In this document: positions 21,170 to 33,779 of the stretch, in pieces
Numbering within the stretch: position 1 is the first letter of the stretch
Layout of the letters: every line of letters starts with the position of its first letter
Assembly: GCF_902635505.1 (NCBI RefSeq)
Contig: NC_045427.1
Span: 54,400,539 to 54,464,538, forward strand
DNA from: Sarcophilus harrisii
Taxonomy: Eukaryota; Chordata; Mammalia; Dasyuromorphia; Dasyuridae
Direction: 5' to 3'
Length of the DNA: 64,000 nt
The notes under the pieces: generated by a model
What the model was told of the DNA's origin: nothing
The model's database searches: none
Seen by the model: the letters and a program-made list of their open reading frames with translations, nothing else
Translations under genes and position numbers: made by a program

Positions 21170-23790
21170 AATTTCTTTTTTTCTTTATTAATTGTTTTAT
21201 TTTTTCTGGTTATACATGCATGTTAACTTTTTAAATACACATTTCTTTATGAATCATATTTGGAGAGAAAAATCAGAACAAAAAGGAAAAATCAAGGCAG
21301 AGGGAAAAAAAAAACAGAAAAAAGAAGTGAACATAGCACGTGTTGATTTACAATCAATCTCCATAGTTCTTTTTCTGGATGCAGATGGAGTTTTCTATCC
21401 AAAATTTAATAGTATTGCCTTGGATCACTGAACCATTGAGAAGAACCAAGTCTCTTTCATAGTTGATCATCACACATTCTTGCTGTTATTGTGTACAATG
21501 TTTTCCTGGTGCTTCTTGTTTTGATCAATATGAGTTCATATAAATCTTTCCAGACCTTTCTAAAATTAGTCTGCTTATTGTTTCTTATAAAACAATAATA
21601 ATTCCATTACATTCATATACCATAATTTATTCAGCCATTCCCCAACTGATGGGCATCCACTCAGTTTCCAGTTCCTTGCCATTACAAAAAGGGCTGCTAA
21701 ATTTTTGCACATGTCAGTCCTTTTCCTCCTTTTATGATCTCTTTGGGACACAGATCCAGTAGAGATACAGCCGAATCAAAGGGTATACACAGTTTGATAG
21801 CCTTTTTGACATAGTTCAAAACTGCTCTCCAGAATGGTTGGGATCATTGCATAAATCTACCAACAATGCATTAGTGTCCCAGTTTTCCCACCTCCCCTCC
21901 AGTATTTATCATTACTTTTTCCTGTCATCTTAACCAATCCAAAAGGTATTTTGTACTTCAGAGTTATTTTAATTTGCATTTTTCTAATCAATAGTGATTT
22001 AGAGCATTTTTTCATATGATTATACATGGCTTTAATTTCATCTGAAAATTATCTGTTCATATCCTTTGACCATTTATGAATTGAGGAATGACTTTTATTT
22101 TTATACATTCAACATAGTTCTTTATATATTTTAGAAATAAGACTTTTATAAGAAACACTGGCTATAAACAATTTCCCCCAGCTTTGTATTTCCTTTTTAA
22201 TCTTGTTTGTATTGGTTTTGTTTGTACAAAACCTTTTAAATTTAATATAATCAAAGCTGTCCATTTTGCAGCTCATAATATTCTCTAGTTCTTTGAACAT
22301 TAATTCCTCCCTTCTCCAAAGATCTCCTAATTTCCTTATGGTATAACTTTTTATGCCCAAATCATGTATCCATTTTGACCTTATTTTGGTATGGGATATA
22401 AGATGTAGCTATACTGAGTTTCTAACATATGATTTTCCAGTTTTTCCCAGCAATTTTTGTGAAATAGTGAGTTCTTATCTCAGAAACTGGAGTTCGGGGG
22501 ATTTATCAAATACTAGATTGCTAGAGTCATGAAAAGTGTTTTATAATTACAGTTCCTGAGCTTGTCTTGGCAAGTAGATACTCAAATATTTTATTTTAAA
22601 TGGAATTTCTCTTTATTTCTCTTGCTGCTTTGTCAATAATACATAGAAATGCTGATAATTTGTGTAGATTTATTTTATATCCTGCAACTATACTAAAGTT
22701 GTTTCAAGAAAGTTTTTGAATGATTTTCTAGGATTCTTTAAGTATGTCATCATCTCATCTGCAAAGAGTGATGGTTTTATCTCCTCATTGTCTATTCTAA
22801 TTCCTTTAATTTCTTTTTCTTTTCTTATTGCTAAAACCAACATTTCTAGTACAATATTGAATAATAGTGATAATGGGCAATATTACTGGGAATGTGTCCA
22901 GCTTCTTTCCATTACAAATAATGCTTGCTCTTGATTTTAGATAGATACTGCATGGTATTTTAAGGAAAACTCTCTTTATCTCTATGCTCTTCAATGTTTT
23001 TAATAGGATGGGTTATGTATTTTGTCAAAAGCTTTTTCTGAATCTATTGAGATTATTATATAATTTCTGTATGTTTTGTTATGGATATGGTCAATTATGG
23101 CAATAGTTTTCCTGAACCAGGCCTACATTCCTGGTATAAATCCCACTTGGTCATAGTATATTATCCTGCTGATAAGTCATCATCTCTTTGACAATATTTT
23201 ATTTAAAATTTTGAATATTAGGGAGATTGGTCTATAGTTTCCTTTTTCTGTTTGGCTCTTCTTGATTTAGGTATCAGTACCATATTTGTGTCATAAAATA
23301 ATTGGTAGGATTCTTTACGTATTTTTCCAAATAATCTTCATAGTATTAGAATTAATTATTCTTTAAATGTTTGGTAGAACTCACTTGTAAATCCATTTGA
23401 CACTGAAGAAAGATTTTTTTCTGAGGGAGTTCATTAATGGCTTGTTCAATTTATTTTTATGGGACTGTTTAATTTACTTCTTCTGTTAATCTGGGAAATT
23501 TATATTTTTGTAAATATTCATCCATTTTGATTAGATTGTCAAATTTGCTCCCATATAATTGGGCATAATATCTCCTAACTATTGCTTTCATTTCTTTTTC
23601 ATTGGTGTTAAATTCACCTGTTTCATTTTTGATGCTGGTAATTTGTTTTTTTTTTTTTTTTCTTTCCTTTTTCTAATCAAATTAACCAAAAGTTTATCTG
23701 TTTTTTTTCCCCCATAAAACCAACTCTTAGTTTTATTAATTAGTTCAATAGTTCTGCAAGTTTTGTCATATCAGTGGTCAAATTGGAATA
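21170..23790 (-). mobile_element. L1 LINE, 3' part, minus strand, degraded
   Basis: The plus strand is the reverse complement of an L1. The 3' end with its tail lies near 21170, the ORF2 3' region follows (GATGGGCATCCACTCAGTTT at 21648), and reverse-transcriptase-region text continues to about 23790 (TTGGTCTATAGTTTCC near 23228). The longest surviving frame is about 80 residues, with many stops and shifts, so the copy is dead. The ORF1 region is absent. A 5'-end-like piece sits separately at 24400-24880, which suggests an internal deletion or two copies. Confidence 0.85.
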
Positions 23791-24399
23791 GTACTCAAGG
23801 TAAATAATTTCATCACCATGATTCAACTATGGAATAGTATTTTAGATATTTAAAAGTATTCAGCAATATATTTGTCTTCCGTTTTGATTAGGAGCTGAAC
23901 AGTGTTTAGCTAGTGCAATAGCCTCAGTTATGGATGAGTTAAACATTTTGTACTTTATTCTAATATTGGGAGGGGAGGAGGGTCGGATCATTTGCTGCTG
24001 TATCTGCTTAATTAAAAGGGGAAATGTTACACACATTAATTTGCTTTGACATCTATGGTCAACCTCAGTTCTCAAGAAGCCAATCTTGAAATATTCTTTA
24101 CCTTCAAACACAAAAGAATCATGACTAAACACAACCTCTATACAGCATCAACATATTTCATACAGTACTTCATTTAATTAGATCTTCACATTACTTATCA
24201 TGGCAAAGGCATGGCAAGTTAAGATCCCCCTTGTAAGCAATAACATTTAGTCCAAGTTCAAAAAACAAACAAACAAAAAATTTGTCCTCATCTAAGTTTT
24301 GGTCTTTCCTGTCACCAAGTTTTCTATGATCAAGATCTTTTCTGTTTCTTGTGCATTTTCTTTCCTTTTCTTTTTGTATTTCCTTTTTTTTTTTTTTAA

Positions 24400-24880
24400 A
24401 CTTTTATAGTCTAACTCTGTTCTTGGAGTAAAGGGGACACTGTCCCAAACTTTCTGTGTAGCTCTGAGCCTTGGCTTTGAGCACAGGGGCCCCTTGTGTT
24501 TGAAGGGGATAGTTTTGCCTGTTTTTCCAGGAAACAGCCTAGTTTCCAAGAATTTGCTTTCTAAGTTGGGACTAGAGGCTGCCTCAATGGTCTGTTTTGC
24601 TACTGAGCTAGGACCAAGGATCTCAGTTTCTGATCTGCTATGATTAAGATACTCTCACTGGGTTTTCCAGACTCTGCCTGAGCTGGGCAGAACACTCTTT
24701 TCACCTCAGTGAGACTGACCTTTCTTGAAGTTTTTCCAGTCTATCTTGAGATGGAGAGTGATTTCATTCCATCAGATTCTGTTCCGAGGCTTGGCTTCAT
24801 GAAGTTTTCAAAGGAAACTGGGAGAGCTCAAGGAGATTCCTGGATTCACTCCACTATCGTGGCTCCTCCCCCAGGGGCTT
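24400..24880 (-). mobile_element. Probable L1 5' end, minus strand
   Basis: On the minus strand this segment starts GGGGGAGGAGCCACGATAGT, very close to the canonical mammalian L1 start GGGGGAGGAGCCAAGATGGC. About 480 bp of GC-richer leader-like DNA follows. It shares orientation with the L1 body at 21170-23790. The stretch 23790-24400 between them does not read as L1 to me. Confidence 0.6.
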
Positions 24881-25990
24881 AAAGTTTCTAAAGAGGAGCT
24901 TAGAATCTAATGGACACTTTACAGATGTCTGCTAGAGCTTTGTTAAATTTTTAGGGTAAGCATTTGCAACTCCCTTATCTGCAGATGATACAAAAACAGA
25001 GCTTGATTCATTGCTTTGTTGATCATGCAGGCTTAATGAAAGTGATGGAGAAAAATGTTAATAATGAACATTAAATGCCATGAGTACATCCATTCCACTC
25101 CCACTCCACCCCCACAATACATCCCAGCTAGTTGTTAAACACCAGCACACCCCTGGGAGCTTAAATTCTAATTGGGAGGAATTTGTTCCTCTTTTGGCTC
25201 CAAGGCTCTTTATGGATCTAGAGCGATTGCCTAGAAAATACACACAACTGCCGTAAATAGTAAATCTTCAAGTTTCCCTTCTCATCTTCCCACATTTGGA
25301 ATTTCCCTTTCTCATTCATGACCAACTTCATTTATTGACAATCTCCCTTTGAAATATTGTTATTTATTGAAATCTAATATAAAGGATAACTTAGCAAAAA
25401 TTTTGGGAGAAATTGTCATAGGATTAACTCTTTTCCCCTTCCTAGACCCTATACTTCTTTAGGGTCAGTAAAAATAGCAAAGGAGAAATAAGGGAAGATC
25501 TGCCAGGGAGGGTCTGCTCAATCATCTGAGGAAACAAGACTGGGGCAAAAAGGCTGGAATTGGCAGTTTCTGATTTTCTGCATAATGCCTTCCTGAGTAT
25601 GAGTCTGGGGCTGAGTCTGATCCCAAAGCTGGTCCTGCCTCCTTGTAGCATTATGAGTCTCCATCCTTATTTATCCGGACAGTTTCTACAGTGGTCTAAG
25701 GTCTTTAGGCTTTGCTCTGCCCCATTTAGCTGCAGTGACAGTGCTAGTACCTTATCCATGCTTCAGAGGGAAAATGTAGTCTTGATACAAAAATGTATAT
25801 TTGCATTTACTTCCCTAGTCTTAGTAGTTCTTTATCCCATTCACTACCTGGAGATCTTGAAGATGCCTGTTACAGTAATATAAGTATAGAGGAGAAATTG
25901 TTTATTCAGTTTACAGAAAGTATGAGACATTGTTTATTCAATTTATAGAAAGTATGCTTGCTTGCTTATTATACTGAGTTACACATTTAA
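24881..25990. other. Intergenic DNA with no recognised gene
   Basis: No exon-like protein segment and no clear repeat that I can name. Short frames at 25442-25883 on both strands have no recognisable domain. Confidence 0.4.
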
Positions 25991-25994
25991 TTGA

Positions 25995-26150
25995 AAAGGC
26001 AGCCTGGTGTAGTGATTAAAATGCTAAACATAAAAGTCCGGAGCACCTGGTTTGAACTCCTACATCGACACTAAATAACCATACGGAAGTAATTTAAGCT
26101 CTCTATTCTCTCTTCTTCGGTAAAATGTGGATTCAACAACAATTACTTAA
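25995..26150 (+). repeat. MIR-like SINE
   Basis: AGGCAGCCTGGTGTAGTGAT, followed by TTTGAACTCC and 'ggtaaaatgtgg', is a diverged MIR in sense orientation. A C/T-rich stretch and an L2/MIR3-like phrase (GGCTCTGGGAATACAAAGAT) follow to about 26290. Confidence 0.6.
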
Positions 26151-26290
26151 GTAACTACTGTCTCCCTCCCTTCCCTCCCCTCCCCTCAGGTACTGTACTA
26201 GGCTCTGGGAATACAAAGATGAAACAATCCCTACCCTAAAGGGGCTTATATTCTATTGGGGGAAACAACGTGTACATAAAAACTATATAC

Positions 26291-27878
26291 AAAGTAATTT
26301 TGTGTGGAGAGGTTGGCACAAAATCTAAAATGAAGATTAGTTGTTTACATTAGAACAGGGGTTTTAGAGAGTACAATGGACAGAGAGTGTAGACTGGGAC
26401 CCAGGCACTGAAAGGATGGGACTGACATGAATGGGTACCAGTAGACAGAGTAAATAATACAAAAGGTAGATTCTGGTTAGGTAGTCCACAATTCAAAATC
26501 ACAGATTTTGATACTACAATGGCCTCTGCTAAAGACTAATCAATTTGTTTCAAAGCAGCAATGGTAATATTTATTTTTTGATCAATTACAGAACAAGGAA
26601 ATGAGCGAATATTAATTATGGTGAGTCCCTGGTCCTGCCTGATGGATATTGAATGAATGAATGAATGAAGAATCACTTAAGTACTTAGTAGTATCCAAGC
26701 CTTGTGCTAAGTATTAAAAATACAGACAGAAAAGTGAGACAGTCTCTGATCTAATGGAAGAGAAATAGATATGGGATAGATGAAAAGGTCCAGGGATCCT
26801 TAGGCTAAGAAGATGACAATACATTTTCTTCTGTTTCTGATATTGCAAAGGATGGAGACTATAGTGCCTGGAGAGACAGTTCATTATTCTGTGGCTCCCT
26901 TTGTATCTTCAGCACTTAGCACAGTGTCTCCAACTTAATAGGTGCTTAATAAAGACTAATGCTTGATTGTCTGACAAAGGGGTTTCTACAGAGATTGTAA
27001 TTCTGAAATATTGCTACTTAGTGAGCCTAGAAGCAAAGTTGATGACCTGGAATGGAGTACTGTGATGACAAGGGCTCCTGGACACAGGGCTATGGGCTGA
27101 GGGGAAGGACTGGTGGTGGTCTGATAAAACAGACCAAATCTTCCTGGGAAGTGACTTGTTTTCACAAGTGAAATTAAGGTTAAACTGAGGTAACAAATTT
27201 CCAAGCACATTTAATACTGGAGTGAATGGCTGTTACCAATAAAAAAAGATTCTTTAGCTACTCAGTAAGCCAAAATATCCTGAATGAGGCCTGACAGATT
27301 ATTTTCATGGACAAAAGGAGGAACATTCAAAAACTAGAAAGCAGCATCATAGATGGGAAAAACAATATAATCGTTACAAAATCAGAAGTATCTAGATGTG
27401 GGGGACAATATAATTGGCTGTAAATTTGGAACATAGAGCAACCACTCTTCCTTCAATCTTGTCACTATGGAAAGCTCAGTGGTGGTGTCTAATTGCATGG
27501 CTAGCTATGACACAGTGGTAACAGACCATACTTTTTTGAAGGACGGTCAGTGTTCCAAAGATAACAGACCAGACCACCTGCATCCTTCAAGGATGACAGA
27601 TTTCCTTGACACAAGAATAGAATAGCGATTAGCAAGAAAACTGAAATTCTAAGCTTAAGTCAGAAAGAAAGAATATTGAACTTCCAAACTTAATTCAAAG
27701 AGAATGAAACAGGACTTGGAATTATATAAGATGTCAGTAGTGATGTAGAATTAATTCAATGACAGAAATGGAGACAATTTTAATTTGAGTTTCTCATAGT
27801 GCAATACGGGGAAGTGGCTGCTTATAGATGGGTGAGATGTGCTGAAATATTCCCCCTCTTATTCTCTTTTTTTTGTTT
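26291..27878. other. Intergenic DNA with fragments of old repeats
   Basis: There is a (GAAT)n-like run at 26652-26670 followed by an L2/MIR3-like phrase (GTATCCAAGCCTTGTGCTAA). A 'cagcacttagcacagtgtct' SINE tail lies at 26910-26960. No gene is visible. Confidence 0.4.
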
Positions 27879-28022
27879 GTTGTTGTTGTTTTAGGCAACT
27901 GGGGTTTAGAGACTTGTCCAGGGTCACACAGATAACAAGTGGAGTATCTAAGGCCGGATTTGAATTCAGGTTCTCTGACTCCAGGATCAGGTACTCTATC
28001 CACTGCACCATTTAGTTGCCCC
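27879..28022 (-). repeat. tRNA-derived SINE, inverted
   Basis: The plus strand reads CCAGGGTCACACAGATAACA, then GGATTTGAATTCAGGTTCTC and 'tgactccaggatcagg', and ends CACCATTTAGTTGCCCC. This is the reverse complement of the marsupial SINE with its head intact. A TTG repeat lies at its 3' (plus-strand left) edge. Confidence 0.85.
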
Positions 28023-28479
28023 CTCTCCTTTTATTCTCATCCAAGTAAGCTGTGTTTCATTCTAATGTGCAGTATAGATTATTTCCTGAGGGTGCATTAA
28101 GGCAAGTCATGAGTGTCTTTGGTTAGGGATCAGTGACCAGTGTGAGTTAAGGTAGGAAGGATAGACAGATTGCAAATCCTTGACCCTGTCAAAGTGGCCA
28201 AAGTAGGAGAAATAATATTGAGAATATATACCTTTTAGAGGCAGAGAGTTGTGAAGCTACTCAGATAATATTTTGGAAAGTGTTTTTGCAAATTTAAAAG
28301 TTTCATATAAATAACAGTGTTACTGTTAAATCAATAAATCAACAAGCCTCTATTATGATTAGGCACCTGTGACCCAGTTCATTCTGTAAAGAGTTTCCAT
28401 TCTATGAGGAGGAAACAGTATATACATATATAACAGAATGGGTTTTACTATTGGATGCTATTTCAATGTTCATGGGGTG

Positions 28480-29060
28480 GGGCACTATCCCAGCTTTTCA
28501 TGTTCATGTCTAAACAATTCCTTCCTGTTTCACATCTTCTAGAAAGCCAGGTCAGGGGCTCTGCTGGTGGTCATCCTTTGCAAGGCGGAAGCTCCTCCTG
28601 ATACTCTACACATTCAGCCTCATTCTCTCTCTTGAGGCTACAATCCTATATCATCATTGTCCATTGGATATGTCCCACAGATATCTCCAACATAAAATCC
28701 CAATGTGAGTTCATTATTGTCCCCCTCAAGCCATTTCTATTCCAAACTTTCCGATTTCTATTGAAGGTACCACTATTCTTTTTTACTTACCCAAGTTCTT
28801 AAGTTCTTCATATTTTTGGATTTTTCACCCTCCTTCATCCCATATATTCAATAATCACCAAAACTTGTAGTTACTACCCCAACAACACTGTCGGGATCTG
28901 TTCCAATTACTCTAAACACAGAGGTGTCACTTTAGGACTTATCATCTTTCACCTAAATGAATGCAACAGCCTCCCAACTGATCTTCCTGATTCAAATCTC
29001 TCCATATCTTATGTGAAAAGATCAAAGCTAATATTAACTCATTTCTTCTATATTGATTCT
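28480..29060 (+). repeat. Probable L2-like LINE remnant
   Basis: Phrases such as CATCATTGTCCATTGG, TATTCCAAACTTTCCG and 'atgcaacagcctcccaactgatcttcctg' fit a dispersed mammalian repeat that I associate with L2/CR1-type LINEs. The copy is old and the orientation is uncertain. It shares its 'gcaacagcctc' phrase with the palindrome at 10092. Confidence 0.35.
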
Positions 29061-29849
29061 ACAATGTATCTGGCTTTATGCTGTATTAAATATATAATTG
29101 GATCTGCATCCACCTGGCTTGAATTAAGATCAGGTATGGGGGAAGGGAGTGTTTTGTAGCCACTAGGCTTGAATTGAACTCAGGAATTCAGCTGAACTAG
29201 CTTAAAGTTAGTTTAGTTTAAAACATAGGTCATTATCTCTCATATCAGTATCCCCTATGATACTTTATGGATATCTGATTTTTTTTAGCTCCTCAAAAGG
29301 GCAATCCCCAAAAGATAGATCATCTGTCCTTAATGTTTTTGGTGTAGTTTAAGGGAGTTTTTCATCTTTTTGGAGGAAACAACAAATCTGTGGTTGTGGT
29401 GGCCTAGTAAACATTTCAAGATTCAAATGGGTCTCATAAAACAATTAACATTCCTTAACTATTAGAGAGATTCATGATTAGTTTATTTTACCTAAATGCT
29501 AGCCCACCTTTCTCTGTATAATCAACCAAAACTTTTCTGCCCTTCCTACTCTGACGTTACTGACTTTATTAACTTTATACACTTTATTAACAATTATGCA
29601 GGTCACTGTTAATACCAGCTTGGAGTCTATGTTTCAATCTAACTTTATTACATTTACTCACTATATCAACAAATATTGCAAATCTGATCATGTGATTCCA
29701 TTATTCGATAAACGCTTTTGCCTGTCCATTACTTTAACATCAAATCATAAACTTATAAATTCCCTTTTATTTTAGCTTTTAAAATCCTGTATAAAAGTTT
29801 GGTTTTTTTTTTCACTTGTCGAAATCATTTGTCCTTTCTAAATATGACC

Positions 29850-30350
29850 ATATAAAAATGCTGAATGTTGGAAAGAATATGGCAAAATTGGAACATTAAT
29901 GCATTGTTGGTATTGTGAACTGATCTAGCCATTCTGGAGAGCAATTTGGAGCTATGCCCAAAGGGTAACCAAACTGCACATACCCTTTGATCCAGTGGTA
30001 CCACCATTAGATCTGTATTCTACAAAGATCATTAAAAAGGGGAAAGAATCTACATGTGCAAAAGCAGCAGCTTTTTGAAGTGGTAAAATATTGAAAATTG
30101 AGGAGATACCTATCAACTGGGGAATGGCTGAACAAATTGTGGTATGTGAATGTAATGGAATACTATTTTTCTATAAGAAATGATGATCAGGCAGATTTCA
30201 GAAAAATCTGCACTTACCTGAACTGATGCTGAGTAAAGTGAGCTTAACAGGGAGAACATTGTATATAGTAACAAGAACTCTGTGCAATGATTCACCATGA
30301 TAAACTGAGCTATTTTCAGCAATACAATGACCCAAAACAATCCCAGTGTT
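29850..30350 (+). mobile_element. L1 fragment (LINE), plus strand
   Basis: The sense-strand text TGGAGAGCAATTTGGAGCTA, CCCTTTGATCCAGTGGTACC, CTATCAACTGGGGAATGGCT and GAACATTGTATATAGTAACA is the 3' end of an L1 ORF2 and its downstream region. It has lost an open frame and its 5' part. Confidence 0.85.
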
Positions 30351-30844
30351 AAAAAAATATATAATAATTAAAATGTTGCTTATAGTCACCATTTAAAAAA
30401 AATCTTTGTAAATTAAGATGCATGCTCTCATGATATGAAAGTTCCTAATATTTAGTTCTCTTTCTTGTGCCGGAAAAGAATGAAAGCTAAGCAAAAAAAA
30501 GAGCTAAGCAAAGCGACGAGCCGCTCCTTTCTAAGGGAGGAATTTCCTGAGAGCTGGAAGGCCCAAGAGTTTGGCATCAGTCACATAATGTCCGAGATGT
30601 CTGGAACGTTAGCAATAGCTAGCCAAACCTCTTCCCATTCTACAGATGGAGAAACTGTGATATAAGGGATTAAACTATTGATCCAAGATCATTCAGGTCT
30701 TAAGTAAAAAATCAGGGATCTTTAAGAACGTTGCCCTCTGGCAACATTCAGAAAATTTCTCTTCATTTATTCTCCCTGATGAACTAGCTGAACTAAAAGG
30801 GCCATTTCAGATTACTTAGTCTAAATTTCTCCATTTTTTTTTTT

Positions 30845-31125
30845 TTGGTTCTATGGACTCTGGGGACAGTTTGATGTAATCTAGGAAACCTGTCTGGGAA
30901 TTGTGTTTTTAATTGCATTAAATATGAAAGACACTATATAATTAAATGTTATAATTAATATAATAATATAATCACATATAAAAACCCATTATATTGAAAT
31001 AAAGATATATATAATATATTATATATATTCAGGCAAATTCATGAACCTCCTGTAATCTATCCATGGACCTTTTAATAACAAATGTTGATTTATTTATATG
31101 GGGCATGAGACTCAGGTTAAGAACC
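30845..31125. mobile_element. hAT-like non-autonomous DNA transposon copy
   Basis: It begins 'ggttctatggactctgggga', has an AT-rich centre with TATATTGAAATAAAG, and ends GGTTAAGAACCCCTGA. It is the same family as 18477 and 59265. The centre (30940-31020) is extremely AT-rich with short palindromes such as ATATATAATATATTATATAT. Confidence 0.5.
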
Positions 31126-31214
31126 CCTGATCTAATCCAATCCCTTCATTTTACAGATGAGGAAACTTAAGTCCGATGACAAAGTGATTTGTCCAAGACA
31201 CTACTAACGTGAAC

Positions 31215-31831
31215 TGTGGTATTCTTTTTCTTTAAAATAATAATATGATGGTTTTCTCTGGGAGCAGGTTTCTTGGGGAGGTTTTCTGGAGGCAGCCTTA
31301 GTTTCAGTTACAAGTAAATAATCACCAAAATGCAGCCAGGTGCTAAAAGTTCAGATCTTTTATTGCTTCCTCCAAAATAGCCCGGTTAGTTTTTCTTGGA
31401 GGCCTATCTTTCTGCTTGGTTCCAAGAGCTCCCTCCAAATGTCTCCAAATCTAAAGGTTTGTCCTTCAGCCCCCAGCCATCCAAGTGGAAAATGGAATGA
31501 ATCTCTCTTGCCTCCGAGAGAGGGTTTGTGAGCTTCCTCCCAGAGCGCTCCTCTCTGACTCCTGGGAATGTTCCGAAGTAAAACTCTTGAGTGGCTCACT
31601 GAAGCTCTACTTATGCTGAGTGTAAAAGGTTGACTCTGCCTTCTGGAGGCAGGGATTAAAGGAGGTGTGAATTCACAAAGTTAAAAAGTTAACTTTTGTG
31701 CATCTCCCAAAAGTGTGAACTCCAATGAGTACTTAAATACTTCTTCTAATATGAGCTCTCTACAGGTGTGAACACAAGCATCGTTTCTATCAGTTGTACT
31801 TAGTACCGTGTTTCACTTCTGGCCCATAACA
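31215..31831 (-). mobile_element. Solitary retroviral LTR (fossil), minus strand
   Basis: Read on the minus strand this block starts TGTTATGGGCC, carries an AATAAA signal at about 31363-31358, and ends near 31215 in a CA. These are the parts expected of an endogenous-retrovirus LTR about 0.6 kb long. No internal retroviral genes are beside it, so it looks like a solo LTR. It is well diverged. I could not see a convincing target duplication, so the ends are approximate. The class is not assigned. Confidence 0.55.
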
Positions 31832-32659
31832 TCTCCTCGTAGGATCAGATCAATCATACTGAACCAGGCTAAATTAGATCAACTCTAATGACTTAACACT
31901 GTGTAAAGACTACACAGTGAACAGAGATAGGAATCGTGAAACCTGGTTTCTGGTCAGTCGAGTAGCATTGTCAAGTGCTAACTGTTAAGAGTGCTGGGCA
32001 TTGTGCCGAGCTGCCTTTACAAGAAAGGCTTTAAAAAACCCCTACTTTCGGGAGTTCACAATCTGTCCGAGTTTCCGTGTGTAGCTTCGCGAATGAATGA
32101 AGAGCGTTACTAACTGTTGGGGTTACTAAAGAGACCCTTCTCTCAAGAGGCTCATTTAGGAAAAGAGGCGGTATGAAGGTAGGGCTTTGGATTAAAGCAG
32201 TCAATAAATTAAGACCTTCTGTGTGTCGGGCTCTGTGCTAAAACCCTGGGCTTTCAATGGCAAAAAAAAAAAAAAAAGTCCCTGTCTTCAAGGGCTCACA
32301 ATCTCCTGGCCGCCGCTCCCTCCCGTCCCCGCCACCTCCAGATCTAGCCTGGTCTTAGCGACTTTGGACAAATCTCTCCTCTCGAGCCGGTTTTCCCATT
32401 TGCAAAACGGGCACAATTTCTGCACAGGATGAGATAATGACTTGATGATTCTAAAGGCGCTTTGCAACAGCAAAGCGAGCAGGAACAGAAGGTGACGGAA
32501 CGCTGTCGGTACAGTTTAAAAGAGTCAGAGCATCCTGCCCCGCCCACAAGGAAGCTCCTCCTCTCCAGCTCCGCGTTTCTCCCGGGGCCTCGGAATGGCC
32601 CTCGCGGGCCACCGTCCACGCGGCTGATTAAGGGGGCGGGACCAACCCTAAATTTCCTC

Positions 32660-32800
32660 GAGGATAATGGCGGCTCCTATTTAAGACATGGGACCAAGGA
32701 GGCCGCCATCTTTCGTAAGGCCGCCATCTTTCCCGGCGCAGGACTTCCGGTGCTTGAGTTTGAGGCTCGGACTCTGGGAGTCTTCCCGCACATGCGCAGT
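32660..32800 (+). promoter_or_regulatory. TAF1C: TAF1C core promoter region
   Basis: This is a CpG-rich block at the start of the TAF1C CpG island. It has two identical YY1-type sites AGGCCGCCATCTTT at 32700 and 32718, exactly 18 bp apart. A further ATGGCGGC core in the opposite orientation lies near 32667. An ETS/GABP site ACTTCCGG lies at 32743 and an NRF1-like CATGCGCAG at 32791. A TATTTAAG lies at 32678. YY1, ETS and NRF1 sites near the start are typical of housekeeping genes. The exact start is not fixed by sequence. Confidence 0.65.
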
Positions 32801-33176
32801 GAGTGACGCGTCATTCCCCCGGTTCCGCCTGGGTTCCGGTTTCGGCCCCCACGTGTCCGCTCTCGGGTGTCTTGTGAGCCCGCCGTGGGCGCCGATGGGA
32901 CGGGCTGCCCTCGCGGTTCGGACTCGCGGCCGCCGTTTCCAACTTGCAGATGGAGAGGGCTGGGTGGCTCCCTTGTCTTCAGGGCCGGGGCCATTGATCC
33001 CCCCTTTACGGACCGGGAGAAAGTAGGCGAGAGGCGGAAGCGGGAGGGGCGCGGCTCAGGCCCCGCGCCCAGCTCCGAAGCCTCCCCACGATGGGGCAGT
33101 GTTCTCCAGCCGCTTCGCGGGGCAGCCTGGGCCGGGGTCTGAGCCCCGGAGCTGCCGCCGAGCCGCGGGGCGGCGG
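32732..33176 (+). other. TAF1C: TAF1C untranslated first exon and CpG island
   Basis: A very CpG-rich stretch ends at a strong donor (GGCGG|gtaagt, exon end 33176) in the right place and strand to be the first, non-coding exon of TAF1C. Its 5' limit is a guess based on the promoter motifs. The next exon begins at 38048 or 37941. Long antisense and sense frames across this island (for example about 320 codons on the minus strand, 33648-32677) come from its low stop content. Confidence 0.55.
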
Positions 33177-33779
33177 GTAAGTGCCTTCCTCCCCGCTCGG
33201 GCTTGTGTCCGGAGAGACGTGGGAGGCGCAGGGCGTCCTGGGCATCCTCCCGCGCCGCCCCCACACTGCCGCGCTCGGGCCCCTCGCCTGGCTGTAGCCC
33301 TCGCTTGGAGTTCGTTCCTTCCCCCGGGCTCCCCTGGGGAGGGACAAACCCCCTCTGGCCGCCTTTCAAAAGGGCCCTGCCTGGGAAAACTTTTTCGGGC
33401 CTTTTCCCCAGCTTGGGAGCGGGAACAAACGGTGGTTTTCCCAGTAACCTCCCCGAGGGGGTTTTTCCCCCGCTTTTCGGGGCGCCCTCCTTCCCGCCCC
33501 CCCCGGGGGGCCCCCCCTCTTTCTCAGCTGGGCCTTTGGCGCCGGCCTCCTCTTCGACCGCCTTTCCCGGCCGGCTTCTCGGTTTCTCGCTCTGGCTTCC
33601 CTCAGCAGTGTCGCCTTCCCCGTTCCGCCTGGCCCGGTTTCGGCCCACTGTTCCTCCTCAACTCCTCTCGTCCGTCTCACTCAGCTGCCTCTTGGCTTTG
33701 GCTCCAGCCTTTTCCTCTGCAATACTGTGGCTCCTCTTTTTCAGGCGGCGTCATCTTTCTCTCTTTCCCGCGTAGGCTC

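Noticed and set aside
32677-33648. 323-codon minus-strand open frame
   Set aside because: It is antisense to the TAF1C first exon and CpG island. Very high GC content removes stops, and no domain or splice logic supports a gene.
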